A stretch of 64,000 nucleotides of DNA from JADJNW01 sp964523725 (GTDB lineage Bacteria; Bacteroidota; Bacteroidia; Chitinophagales; Saprospiraceae): NCBI GenBank assembly GCA_964523725.1, contig CAZGAU010000004.1, forward strand, positions 1 to 64,000. Reading direction: 5' to 3'. The notes below the pieces were generated by a model. That model was not told the DNA's origin. It made no database searches and saw only the letters and a program-made list of their open reading frames with translations. Made by a program: the position numbers and the translations under genes. Positions 18,869-27,798 of the stretch are shown in pieces (the first letter of the stretch is position 1; each line of letters starts with the position of its first letter).

Positions 18869-20410
18869 TTAATTTCGAACGCCGAGTTTCACGCCCATTT
18901 TGATTTTCACTTCCTGATCGCTGTAGATTTTTACGGAAGTATTGCCGTTGTTCAGGGTAGAAAAACTCGTCACGAGGGCGATACGCCGGGCATTGGTTTT
19001 AATGTTTTTAAACCGGTCTTCAGGGAACGGCGCGAAAGAAATCTTGCGGGTGGTGCCGGTTGCTTCACCCTGAGTATTGACAGGGGCGGCTTCTACAATA
19101 CGTTGCGGCGCATCAAGCAGGGAATCAATCACAGCATTGTTGTCATCCAGGAAATAAGCCTGCACTTCCACATCGAGGGGTATGGCGTTGTCTACAACCA
19201 GCTTGAATTCTGCATCGTCCACATCCTCATAGCTGTCAAATTTCACTTCGAAAGTATCGCGCGCCACAAAGCCCGAAGCCTTACCGTACAAGGGAAGTTC
19301 CACTTCCATATTAACCTTGTAATAACTGCTGTCGGTGATGTATCCTCGAATATTCGGATTGTTGTTGGGGTTGGTGATGGCATCCACATCATAATCAATG
19401 GCGGTAGGGCCCGCGCCCAGAATCACATCGATATTGGAATTTTCTTTGGTAAAAGAGAAAGACCCCCTCTTCACCTGCCCTATCTCGCTCATCGTCGGGT
19501 ATGGAAATTCGATACCGTTGTCCACAAAAGGGCTTTCAAGCGATAAAATATTTTGCTTTACCGTAATCACATCCAGCACATTCACTACTGCGCTGGTCGG
19601 AATGCCGAAGGAATTCTCCACATTCAAGGTAATTTTCGGTTCTTCAAAATAAATATCACCCCGAATCCAGTTGTCAAAAAAGTCGATTACCAGCGTATCG
19701 CGGCTGCCTTCGTACAGGAAATTGCCAAAATAACCTTCGGCATAACTGAACGCCAGATCCTGCAGGCGGATGACAAAATTAGAGAGTGGAGCCTGCGCCC
19801 CCCCCGGAAGCGTGGCTTCGTACTGCACATACACTGAATCGTTGAGCGTTTGAATGCGGAAGCCCGCCAGGGATGCGGGTGCAAATAAATTGGTGCCCGT
19901 GGGCGGATTGCCGCTGCCACTGTAGCCGGCTACGGTTTGCTGAAAGGTAAGCGGCGTAGCGTTTTTGGTCACCTGTGGAAAAGTAATGCGCACATTCACA
20001 CTCTCCGGATTACGATTTTCATAATAGTAGATCAGAGAACCGCCCTTCAAATCCAGACGATCGATCTGCAGCCCATCCGGATTGGAAAACGGAAGCGCCA
20101 TATTCGGGCTGGTGATCGGGATCAGCGGCGGCAGGGATTCATTGATGGAAGCGAAAATATCGTCGCTGGTTTGTGTAGTCACTTCGTCCACATACCGAAA
20201 GCGGATCAGACCATCAGGGTCAATAAAAATGGTGGAATTATCTTCAAAATCTTCCAGCACCTCGCGCAGTGACGTTTTGGTATCCACCAGTGGAATAGCA
20301 TACTCTGCGTCGTAAGCCACCCGGTCGAGATTTTCCAGTTCATCAAACTGATTACAGGAAAAAAGGGTCATCGCCAAAGCCATGATCCCCAAAAAGTACA
20401 ATTTTCTCAT
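18869..20410 (-). CDS. Large lipoprotein of unknown function
   Basis: I start it at ATG 20410, giving MRKLYFLGIMALAMTLFSC, a lipoprotein signal with lipobox LFSC; the frame also reads from 20470 but without a signal-like start. The mature part, about 495 residues, is strand-rich with no motif I recognise. The opening after the Cys (DELENLDRVAYDAEYAIPLV) is typical of uncharacterised Bacteroidota lipoproteins. It is the first gene of a probable operon with the DUF5723 barrel protein, which suggests a shared outer-membrane role. Confidence 0.75.
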   Translation of the reverse strand: MRKLYFLGIMALAMTLFSCNQFDELENLDRVAYDAEYAIPLVDTKTSLREVLEDFEDNSTIFIDPDGLIRFRYVDEVTTQTSDDIFASINESLPPLIPITSPNMALPFSNPDGLQIDRLDLKGGSLIYYYENRNPESVNVRITFPQVTKNATPLTFQQTVAGYSGSGNPPTGTNLFAPASLAGFRIQTLNDSVYVQYEATLPGGAQAPLSNFVIRLQDLAFSYAEGYFGNFLYEGSRDTLVIDFFDNWIRGDIYFEEPKITLNVENSFGIPTSAVVNVLDVITVKQNILSLESPFVDNGIEFPYPTMSEIGQVKRGSFSFTKENSNIDVILGAGPTAIDYDVDAITNPNNNPNIRGYITDSSYYKVNMEVELPLYGKASGFVARDTFEVKFDSYEDVDDAEFKLVVDNAIPLDVEVQAYFLDDNNAVIDSLLDAPQRIVEAAPVNTQGEATGTTRKISFAPFPEDRFKNIKTNARRIALVTSFSTLNNGNTSVKIYSDQEVKIKMGVKLGVRN

Positions 20411-20585
20411 GTATATTGGATTGTAGTTAAATGCAAAAGAATTCATATGCTTTGTTTCATTCGAAAGCATCTTCTGTTTTGAATAAAAAAATTACCTCCA
20501 CCTGATGAAAGTCAAGTGATTAACACTTTAAAACCGGGCTTTATTATTTGTTCAAAGGGCAAATTGGTACGGTAGCTGACAAATG

Positions 20586-23500
20586 CTATGCTCCCAGTTC
20601 GAGCAGAACGTCGTTCACTGCATCCTGATTGATACCGGGCCAGGCAAGCAAACCGCGCAGTACGATGATCGCCTGGTTCCGGTCGGGCAGAACGCGGCAA
20701 ACTTCCAGGAGTGTCTGAAGATAGGTGCCATTAGAGGGTTCAAGGTGTACAGCTTTTTCCAGCCAGGGCAACGCTTCTGCCAGGCCTTGTTGTGTTTTCA
20801 GGACGTCGCCGATGCGATAGTGAAAGAGCGGATGCTCCGGCTCCAGCTCCAGCGCACGCTTGTAAGCGTTGATGGCTTTGTCCCATTGCTGCCGCTGTTC
20901 AAAAACAAAAGCGACATTATCGTAGTAAACGATATTTTGCGGATTATATGCGATGGCTTGCTCAAAACTTTCGAGCGCTTGGTCTTCTTCGTGCATTTTC
21001 AGGTACAATTTCCCCAGCAAATTATGATAGACATCCTTTTCTTCCGCCAGTTCTAATGCCTTTAAATACGCTTGTTCTGCATCCTGCAACCGGAAAGCTT
21101 GCTCGTAAACCAAACCAAGATTATCAAAATAAATGAATTTATCAGGATTGAGCGCAATCGCTTTTTGATAATTTTCAATTGCTTTATCGGTTTGATATTG
21201 GCGGTAAGCCAGCACGCCAATGCGATTGTACAAAGCATCTTTGCCATCATCGGGCGCCACTTCCAGTGCTTTCAAAAAGGCGTTTTCGGCATCCTGCGGC
21301 TGATTCAATTGTTCGTGCGCCAATCCGACATTTTCCCAAAAAATTGGGTCTTCCGGTGTCAATTCCGCGGCACGTTTGAATTGTTCCAATGCCTCCGCAT
21401 AAGATCCTTCCTGATAAAAAACCTTACCTAACCGATTGATACATCGCGCGTTATCAGGCTCCAGTGAGATCGCTTTGGCGAAAGCCAGCCCGGCATCGGT
21501 GAGGTTGCCCAGCCCTTCCATGGCCAGACCGAGATTTTCATGATAAACCGCTACCTCCGGATTGGCTTCAATAGCCTTTTGATAAGCCTCGGCGGCCTTG
21601 GCATCATTGAAATTGCGGTACCACAAATTACCGATCTGGTTGTGGTACATATCTTTATTTGGCGATAATTCCAGCGCTTTGTTCATCAATTCGATCGCTT
21701 CCTCATTCTGCCCTTTCCGACTAAGCGCCACCGCTACATTTTCATAGCCAATCGGATCATCGGGCTTAAGCTCTACCGTGCGCCGGAACAAGCTCTCCGC
21801 CTGATCCAGTTCATCCCTGTTTAAATGAAATAAGCCGAGTTTATTGACGTAAATCGCATTATCCGGGTCAAATTCAACTGCTTTTTCATATGCTTCAAAG
21901 GCTTCATCCAATCGCCCCAGCGCTTCCAGGGCGAGTCCCAAATTATCGTAATAAACGGCGTGATCCGCTCGTTGCTCAATGGCTTTGTAATAAAACTCTA
22001 CTGCTTTAGCATGCTGTTCCAGTCGGTAATAATAGACGCCCAGACGATTCAGGTAAATATCCTTGTCGCTCTCGGGTGAAAGCTCCAGCGCTTTGTGATA
22101 GGCTTCGCCCATTTTTTCGTTGTCCTGCAATCCTTCGTAAGCCAGACCGAGATTTTCATAATACACCGCTTTAGGCTGGATTTCTATCGCTTTTTTATAA
22201 TATTCAATTGCCTCTTTATCACGCTGTTGCCGATATAAAAATACCCCCAGCCGGTTGTAATAAATATCCTGATCCTTGTTTGCTACTTCGATTGCCTGGC
22301 GGAAAGCCTTTTCCGCATCTTCGTTTCGCTGCATTTTTTCCAGCGTCAGCCCCAGGTTTTCAAAACCAACCGGATCATCGGGCTTATTTTCAATGGTTTT
22401 GTTATAAAATTCGAGCGACTTGTCAAAATCGCCCTTCTGGTAATAAAAAATGCCCAGCCGGTTCAGGTAGATCGCATTATCAGGTTCCAGCTCAATTGTT
22501 TTGAGGTAAGCCGCCTCGGCTTCGTCCCATTGCTGCGTCATTTCATAGGCCAATCCAAGATTGTCGTAATACAAGGCAAAATCGTCGCGGGTTTCAATGG
22601 CTTTCAAATAATGCTCGATCGCCTGATCATATTCCTGTTGGTTATAATGTAATAAACCCAGATTATTGAAAAACACATCCTTGCTTTCTTCACTCTTGCC
22701 AATGGCCTTTTGCATAGCTTCTTCGGCTTCTTCCGCTTTGCCGAGTTTTTCGAGCGCCTGAGAGAGGATATCGTAAGCCAGGGAATTTTCGGGATTGGCA
22801 GCCAGCGCGCGCCGGGCGTGATATTCAGATTTTTCAGCGTTGCCCAGTTGCAAATACAATTTTGCCACCTTCACATGATTCGAGGGGTCGAGGTTGGCCG
22901 CCTGCAAATAGGCATTGACCGATTGCTCGGTTTTGCCCAGCATTTCAAAAGCGTAGCCCAGATTGCTGTAATACAAGGCTGTACCGGCATTGGCGGCAAT
23001 AGCCTTATTGTACTGCACAATCGCTTCTTCGTAGCGCTCCTGATTATGGTAAAAAACGCCCAGATTGTTAAAGTAGCCGGCATTGGTGGGTTCCAGTTCG
23101 GTCGCTTTTTTGTAGGAGGCTTCGGCTGCGGTCGTTTCACCTTTATATTCCAAAGCCAGGCCCAGATTATCATGATAAACCGCGGTTTCCGGCGATAAAC
23201 GAATGGCCTCGCGATAATGCGTGATGGCCTGGTCGTAATCCTTTTGGTTGTAGTAAAAAATTCCAAGGCGATTCTGGGCAATTGGATCTTCCGGAGCCAG
23301 TTCCAGGGCCTTTTTATAAGCAGCTTCGGCTTCCTTGAATTTTCCAACCGCCTCGTAGGCTAGCCCCAAATTTTCGTGATAAACCGCAACTTCCGGATTT
23401 ATTTTGATCGCAAGCTGATAATGCTCGATCGCTTTCTCGTTTTGTTCGGTATCATAATACACAATTCCGGTGCGGTTGTGGAAATTATCTTCGTAGGATT

Positions 23501-24962
23501 TGCCTTTGATGGCGCGGATTTTCTCCAACAGGTCAACGGCCAGCTTCCAGTCGCCGGCGTCTTTGTAATTATTGACAATCCGGTGCAGCGAATCGGTGGT
23601 TTTGGAATCCTCTGGGTCGAGTTGTAAGGCTTCCAGCAGGTTGTTCCAGGCAGCTTTCTGATTACCAAGCTGGCTCTGCATATCGCCAATCGCATCAAGG
23701 ATGTATTTTTGCCATTGGGGGCGCAATTCGAGGCATTTTTCAAAATAAGTAAGCGCTTCCTGCCATTTTTCTTGGTTTTCGCAAAGCCAGGCGTAGCCCC
23801 AGTGTCCGTCGAAGTTTTCGGGATCGATTTCAATGACCTTTTTATAAGCTTTGCCTGCCTCATCGAAACGCTCCATATCCCGGTACAAATAGCCAAGATT
23901 CACATACGCCAGAATCCGCTCCGGATGCAATGCTGCTGCCCGATTGAACCATTCTTCGGCCGATTCATATGATTCATTTTGCTGATGTGAATACCCCGCT
24001 TCGATGTATGCCGGATATGCCAGTTTGGGATCGAGGCGCTCAATTTTATGGACCCACTCGGGAATGCTGGCGCTCTGCTCTTTGAAAAAATCCGGTTTGC
24101 CGCAGAGTTTGATAAACCAGAAGTACACATTGGGTTCGCCCGGATTTTTGCGCATCGCGTCTTGGTACCATTCGGCAGCCACCTTGTATTTCCCCTCCTC
24201 GGCGTAGGATTCGCCCATATAGAGGAGGTTCTCGGCGTCGTCGGGGTCGAGTTGCATCGCTTTTTGAATGTGCTGACGCGCTTCGTCAAACTTCAGGTCT
24301 TTGATATAAAATTCGCCCAGGCCGCGTTCCACCAGGCTCACGTCCGGCGCCAGTTCAAAGGCTTTTTCATAGTATTCCTTGGCTTTTTCGGTATTTAAAA
24401 AATGGTATAATTCGATTTGCCCGCAAGTGACCAGCAGCTTCGCGCGCGTGTCCTTCGGCAAAGCCTCTTTTTCCGACAGTTTCAAGAAAAGACGGTAGCA
24501 TTGCGTCCATTGCTCGGTAACAACGTAAGGTGTTAGTTTTTTATAATATTCAAATTCTTCTTTTTCAGCACCTTTTAACGGGAATGAATCTTCCGTCAGC
24601 TTTGTATAAATTTCGCTGCGCCATTCGGTAAGGGCATACGCAAAGACCCGAAGCCAGGTTTCCCAGCCTTTTTGTTCATTTTCAGTAAATGCTGCTGAAA
24701 TTTGCTCGCGCTCTTTTTTCCGCAACAAGTCCACAAAACCGTCTTCCAGCTTCAGCAAAGCCTGTAGAATAGCGTCCTGTTCCAGCACTTGCCCCTCCAT
24801 ACGATCCAGGCGAAGCCAGGCGCCATAGAGATCCTGATTCTCCACGAAACGCGCGCGCAATTCTTCGAGCATTTCCGTAGTTGTGCGCATGGGCGCTCCC
24901 GCCTTCGCTGCATGGAAGTAGGCATCAGCCAACAGATTCGTTATATTTTCGGCGTTCCACAT
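20586..24962 (-). CDS. Giant tetratricopeptide-repeat protein paired with a CHAT protein
   Basis: ATG 24962 gives 1458 residues; TTG 24971 is an alternative. There is no signal peptide, so it is probably cytoplasmic. Residues 1 to about 165 form a helical non-TPR head. From about 170 to the end I count roughly 35 TPRs. Many come as an alternating two-motif module: one repeat reads like YYDNLGLAYExxGxxxEAE, the next like YLNRLGIFYYxQxxxDxAIEHY, giving a superperiod near 70 residues. This is a protein-interaction solenoid. It begins 13 bp after the CHAT gene stop on the same strand, so the two are translationally close and almost certainly functional partners. The repetitive DNA could recombine, so copy number may vary between strains. 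Confidence 0.92.
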   Translation of the reverse strand: MWNAENITNLLADAYFHAAKAGAPMRTTTEMLEELRARFVENQDLYGAWLRLDRMEGQVLEQDAILQALLKLEDGFVDLLRKKEREQISAAFTENEQKGWETWLRVFAYALTEWRSEIYTKLTEDSFPLKGAEKEEFEYYKKLTPYVVTEQWTQCYRLFLKLSEKEALPKDTRAKLLVTCGQIELYHFLNTEKAKEYYEKAFELAPDVSLVERGLGEFYIKDLKFDEARQHIQKAMQLDPDDAENLLYMGESYAEEGKYKVAAEWYQDAMRKNPGEPNVYFWFIKLCGKPDFFKEQSASIPEWVHKIERLDPKLAYPAYIEAGYSHQQNESYESAEEWFNRAAALHPERILAYVNLGYLYRDMERFDEAGKAYKKVIEIDPENFDGHWGYAWLCENQEKWQEALTYFEKCLELRPQWQKYILDAIGDMQSQLGNQKAAWNNLLEALQLDPEDSKTTDSLHRIVNNYKDAGDWKLAVDLLEKIRAIKGKSYEDNFHNRTGIVYYDTEQNEKAIEHYQLAIKINPEVAVYHENLGLAYEAVGKFKEAEAAYKKALELAPEDPIAQNRLGIFYYNQKDYDQAITHYREAIRLSPETAVYHDNLGLALEYKGETTAAEASYKKATELEPTNAGYFNNLGVFYHNQERYEEAIVQYNKAIAANAGTALYYSNLGYAFEMLGKTEQSVNAYLQAANLDPSNHVKVAKLYLQLGNAEKSEYHARRALAANPENSLAYDILSQALEKLGKAEEAEEAMQKAIGKSEESKDVFFNNLGLLHYNQQEYDQAIEHYLKAIETRDDFALYYDNLGLAYEMTQQWDEAEAAYLKTIELEPDNAIYLNRLGIFYYQKGDFDKSLEFYNKTIENKPDDPVGFENLGLTLEKMQRNEDAEKAFRQAIEVANKDQDIYYNRLGVFLYRQQRDKEAIEYYKKAIEIQPKAVYYENLGLAYEGLQDNEKMGEAYHKALELSPESDKDIYLNRLGVYYYRLEQHAKAVEFYYKAIEQRADHAVYYDNLGLALEALGRLDEAFEAYEKAVEFDPDNAIYVNKLGLFHLNRDELDQAESLFRRTVELKPDDPIGYENVAVALSRKGQNEEAIELMNKALELSPNKDMYHNQIGNLWYRNFNDAKAAEAYQKAIEANPEVAVYHENLGLAMEGLGNLTDAGLAFAKAISLEPDNARCINRLGKVFYQEGSYAEALEQFKRAAELTPEDPIFWENVGLAHEQLNQPQDAENAFLKALEVAPDDGKDALYNRIGVLAYRQYQTDKAIENYQKAIALNPDKFIYFDNLGLVYEQAFRLQDAEQAYLKALELAEEKDVYHNLLGKLYLKMHEEDQALESFEQAIAYNPQNIVYYDNVAFVFEQRQQWDKAINAYKRALELEPEHPLFHYRIGDVLKTQQGLAEALPWLEKAVHLEPSNGTYLQTLLEVCRVLPDRNQAIIVLRGLLAWPGINQDAVNDVLLELGA

Positions 24963-24975
24963 AAGAGCCAAGCGC

Positions 24976-26724
24976 TTAAATATTAAGTTTTTCTTTTATT
25001 TTTTCAGCCCTGTCTTCCAATTCTTTGATTTCTTCATCGAGATCAAAACGTTGACTTGCATCACTGGTTTTTGACTTTTCTTCCCGAAGAAAAATCAGTT
25101 TTTTGATGAGGTATTCGAGCTCTTTTTTTAAGCCTTCCTGCTCCAGGTTTAAAATGGCTTCCACGGAAACCGTAGTGGTTCTGCTCTCGATAAATACTGC
25201 ATTTTGCCGGGTTTCATTCGCTTGTTTATCCGCGATATTCAGACTGAAATCCTGGGCGCTTTCTGCCTTGCCGCTGGATTTGGAAGTACGGTTGAGTATT
25301 TCCATGGAAATATCAAAATTCGATTCTTCCGATTGACTGGACTTGTCAGCTGATTTAGGTTGTTTGGCATCGGCGGCGCTTTCGGGCGCGGGCTTTGCGC
25401 TTCCCGTTACCTGAGAAGGCAGCACCAGTTTTTTGCCGCAAACACTGCACCAGTTGTCCACCAAACTATATTTTTTATCGGGATGCTCCGCACAGATTTT
25501 GTAATCATCTTTTGGTACGACGACCTCTTCTTCAGGATGGTTCAGATCAAGCGCAAAGGGCTTTTGCACCACTGAAAACAGCACGACACTGCCAAAAACC
25601 TTGTGTGCATAATTGTCATATTTGCTGCCCAGCGCATCCACCAGCTTGCGTGCCAGAAAAAACCGGGCTTCGGTGACCGCCATCGCAATGTCTTCACCTT
25701 CGAGGAGGTTATCATAGATTTTTTCCACCAGTACTTGGGCCATCCAGTCGAGGGTAGGATTTTGCAGGGCAATCACGAACGGCACGCCTTTTTTGGCAAG
25801 CTTAATCGCAATGCCTTTATCTTCTTTGTAATTGCCGATAGGAATGCTGTCGCAAACATGCAGTATAACCAGATGTGGCAGGCGCGTCCACTCTTCAAAA
25901 TAACCGGCAAAGGTTTCCTCATTGATCCAGTTTTCTGCGTATCGATCTTCGCCCGTTTTTCGCACAAAACAAATCTGTCCAATGTTACCATCCATCCGGC
26001 TGTAACCAATAAAATGGATGACATGTGGAAAAAATTCGCCGTCGGCAGAATTGACAATTTGATTCAGCTTCTCACCAAAAGAGTCTACTTCTGGCTGGTA
26101 GAGCAGTTTAAATTTAATAATGTCCCCGAATTTGTCCTCCAGCTGCTTGAAATAAGCCAGAGCGCCCTTGGGGTCAATGCTTTTCTCGGCACGATCAGGA
26201 TCAGCTACTACGACCAGTACTTTCAGCGGCGGCGCGATGCTTTGCTGCGTTTTATCAAATTCTAGCCAATTGCCCTTGAAAGGCAACTGCCGGATCAGGT
26301 CGATACATTTTTTGGGATGCGCGGCCAGAAATGCTTCCTGCGCTTCATCATCTTCGTAATAGAGATATTCCCAGGGGAGGGTCGCCATTTCAAAAGCTTC
26401 CCGGTCAAATTCCAGGATCAGGCGATGCCGCATTTCCGGGCTACTAACCGCTTCTTTATAAAAAGCGTTGAAATGCATACGAAGTCCATCATCATTGAAA
26501 AGTAACTTGAAAAGCGTAGAACCGAGTACTTTGAATTCATCGCGGCCCAACACGCCGGTTTCATCGGCGGAAAGGCGCATGTTGAGTACTTTGTGCAAAA
26601 TTCGGGCGATGAGCCGGTCTTTTTCGAGTCCGCTGGCCAGTCCATAAGGTACTTCTTGTTGGTTACCCCAACTTAGCAGGATTTTCTCGCGCTGCACGGT
26701 GATATGAAACTCGCTGGATTTCAC
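24976..26724 (-). CDS. CHAT-domain protein with zinc-ribbon-like motif and C-terminal coiled coil
   Basis: The 582-residue protein uses GTG at 26724; no ATG lies in frame before the next upstream stop. CHAT is a caspase/separase-like protease fold. The N-terminal part has the usual LPWEYLYYED block (about 116-125). The His motif region reads VIHFIGYSRMDG (236-247) and the Cys motif LVILHVCDS (285-293, Cys291). In most CHAT proteins the first motif is HFxGHG, so Tyr241 appears to replace the catalytic His. After the fold come CAEH (411-414) and CSVC (426-429), a possible zinc site, then a Ser/Lys-rich linker and a coiled coil (about 525-582). It is the promoter-proximal gene of the operon with the giant TPR protein. 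Confidence 0.88.
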   Translation of the reverse strand: MKSSEFHITVQREKILLSWGNQQEVPYGLASGLEKDRLIARILHKVLNMRLSADETGVLGRDEFKVLGSTLFKLLFNDDGLRMHFNAFYKEAVSSPEMRHRLILEFDREAFEMATLPWEYLYYEDDEAQEAFLAAHPKKCIDLIRQLPFKGNWLEFDKTQQSIAPPLKVLVVVADPDRAEKSIDPKGALAYFKQLEDKFGDIIKFKLLYQPEVDSFGEKLNQIVNSADGEFFPHVIHFIGYSRMDGNIGQICFVRKTGEDRYAENWINEETFAGYFEEWTRLPHLVILHVCDSIPIGNYKEDKGIAIKLAKKGVPFVIALQNPTLDWMAQVLVEKIYDNLLEGEDIAMAVTEARFFLARKLVDALGSKYDNYAHKVFGSVVLFSVVQKPFALDLNHPEEEVVVPKDDYKICAEHPDKKYSLVDNWCSVCGKKLVLPSQVTGSAKPAPESAADAKQPKSADKSSQSEESNFDISMEILNRTSKSSGKAESAQDFSLNIADKQANETRQNAVFIESRTTTVSVEAILNLEQEGLKKELEYLIKKLIFLREEKSKTSDASQRFDLDEEIKELEDRAEKIKEKLNI

Positions 26725-26750
26725 AGATTTTTGTCTGGGTTTTAGAATTA

Positions 26751-26816
26751 TAAAGTTATCACAATTTTATCGTCAAATCAAAAAACCTTATTAGATAAGA
26801 AATTTATCACAATTTT
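26751..26816 (-). promoter_or_regulatory. Promoter region of the CHAT-TPR operon with a 13-bp direct repeat
   Basis: TTATCACAATTTT occurs at 26756-26768 and again at 26804-26816, 48 bp apart (AAAATTGTGATAA on the coding strand). The downstream copy overlaps a near-consensus -7 box, TAACTTTA (26751-26758 read on minus), 27 bp before the GTG start. The upstream copy contains the right half of the palindrome GATAA-N5-TTATC (26794-26808). The pair looks like an operator for a regulator; the regulator is unknown. Confidence 0.5.
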
Positions 26817-26924
26817 TTCGCCTCTTTGGAACGAATTTTTGTAGCAAAAACTTTTAGAAAAGGAAAATTAAAAAACGTACCGACATACCATACACCGATA
26901 AAATCCTAAACCGTTAATAAAATC

Positions 26925-27578
26925 ATGACACCCAAAGTAAAAATCTGCTGCATCAGTAGCGCTCAGGAAGCTCTCAATGCCATTGCCTTTGGCGCATCTG
27001 CGCTGGGTTTGGTAGGGCATATGCCTAGTGGCCCCGGCGTCATTGCGGACGAAACCATTCGGCAAATCGCTCAAATCGTCCCGCCACCCATCGGCACTTT
27101 TTTGCTGACCAGCGAAGTAGAAGCCTCTAAAATTATCCAACACCACCAGAAAGTGCATACCAACACGATTCAAATTGTGGATGCTTTGTCGGAAGGAACA
27201 TACCGCGACATCCGGAAAGCCCTGCCCGGCGTGAAACTCGTGCAGGTGATCCACGTCGTGGACGAACGCTCCGTGGATGAAGCGCTAAGCATTGCTAATG
27301 AAGTAGATACTATTTTGCTGGATAGCGGCAATCCCAATCTGGCGATCAAGGAGCTTGGCGGTACCGGCCGAGTGCACGACTGGACGCTGAGTCGCCGCAT
27401 TTGCGAGAGTGCAGGAAAACCGATATTCCTGGCGGGCGGGCTTCGCCCCGATAATGTGCGCCGCGCGATTGACTTGGTGCAGCCTTACGGACTTGACCTG
27501 TGCAGTGGCGTGCGTACCAATGGGCAACTCGATTTGCAAAAGCTGGAAGCGTTTTTTAAAGAGGTTGAAAAAATTTGA
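26925..27578 (+). CDS. Phosphoribosylanthranilate isomerase-like TIM-barrel protein
   Basis: The 217-residue protein follows the TrpF barrel: KICCIS at the start (canonical KICGI), LLDSG followed by GGTGRVHDW (canonical GGTGKTFDW), then FLAGGLRPDNV and DLCSGVRTNG (canonical DVSSGVE). TrpF performs the Amadori rearrangement in tryptophan synthesis. Here the usual SPR phosphate/substrate segment is MPSGPG and the late Glu of SSGVE is Arg, and no other trp gene is near. It may be a divergent paralogue with a different substrate rather than the tryptophan enzyme. It is divergent from the CHAT operon. Confidence 0.75.
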   Translation: MTPKVKICCISSAQEALNAIAFGASALGLVGHMPSGPGVIADETIRQIAQIVPPPIGTFLLTSEVEASKIIQHHQKVHTNTIQIVDALSEGTYRDIRKALPGVKLVQVIHVVDERSVDEALSIANEVDTILLDSGNPNLAIKELGGTGRVHDWTLSRRICESAGKPIFLAGGLRPDNVRRAIDLVQPYGLDLCSGVRTNGQLDLQKLEAFFKEVEKI

Positions 27579-27586
27579 TGCGGGTC

Positions 27587-27625
27587 ACTGCAAACTGACC
27601 ACTGCCTTCTGCCTACTGGAAACAG
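27587..27625. repeat. ACTGCC word-like repeat
   Basis: CACTGCAAACTGACCACTGC continues as CTTCTGCCTACTGG just after the TrpF-like gene. It uses the same word as the lgt stop-codon patch at 13603-13636. The rest of the 220-bp gap holds nothing I can name. Confidence 0.5.
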
Positions 27626-27798
27626 GAAATATTCAAAACTTTAGATTGAAAAGACTGCCCTTTTATCAAAACTTTATGAAATTTGCCGCGTATAAAATTG
27701 TTGAACAGCGCACGGAAGGTTTATTTTACTGCAAATCCCTTGCGTTTCCTTCCTGTTAATACCCATACGCATTATAAAATATTAATACAAATTACAAA

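Noticed and set aside
25603..26265. Antisense 220-residue open frame opposite the CHAT gene
   Set aside because: It lies fully inside a well-supported gene; composition is shadow-like and no motif is visible.
20586..26724. Type III-E CRISPR (TPR-CHAT, Csx29) link
   Set aside because: No cas gene, no repeat-spacer array and a very different TPR size; only the domain combination is shared.
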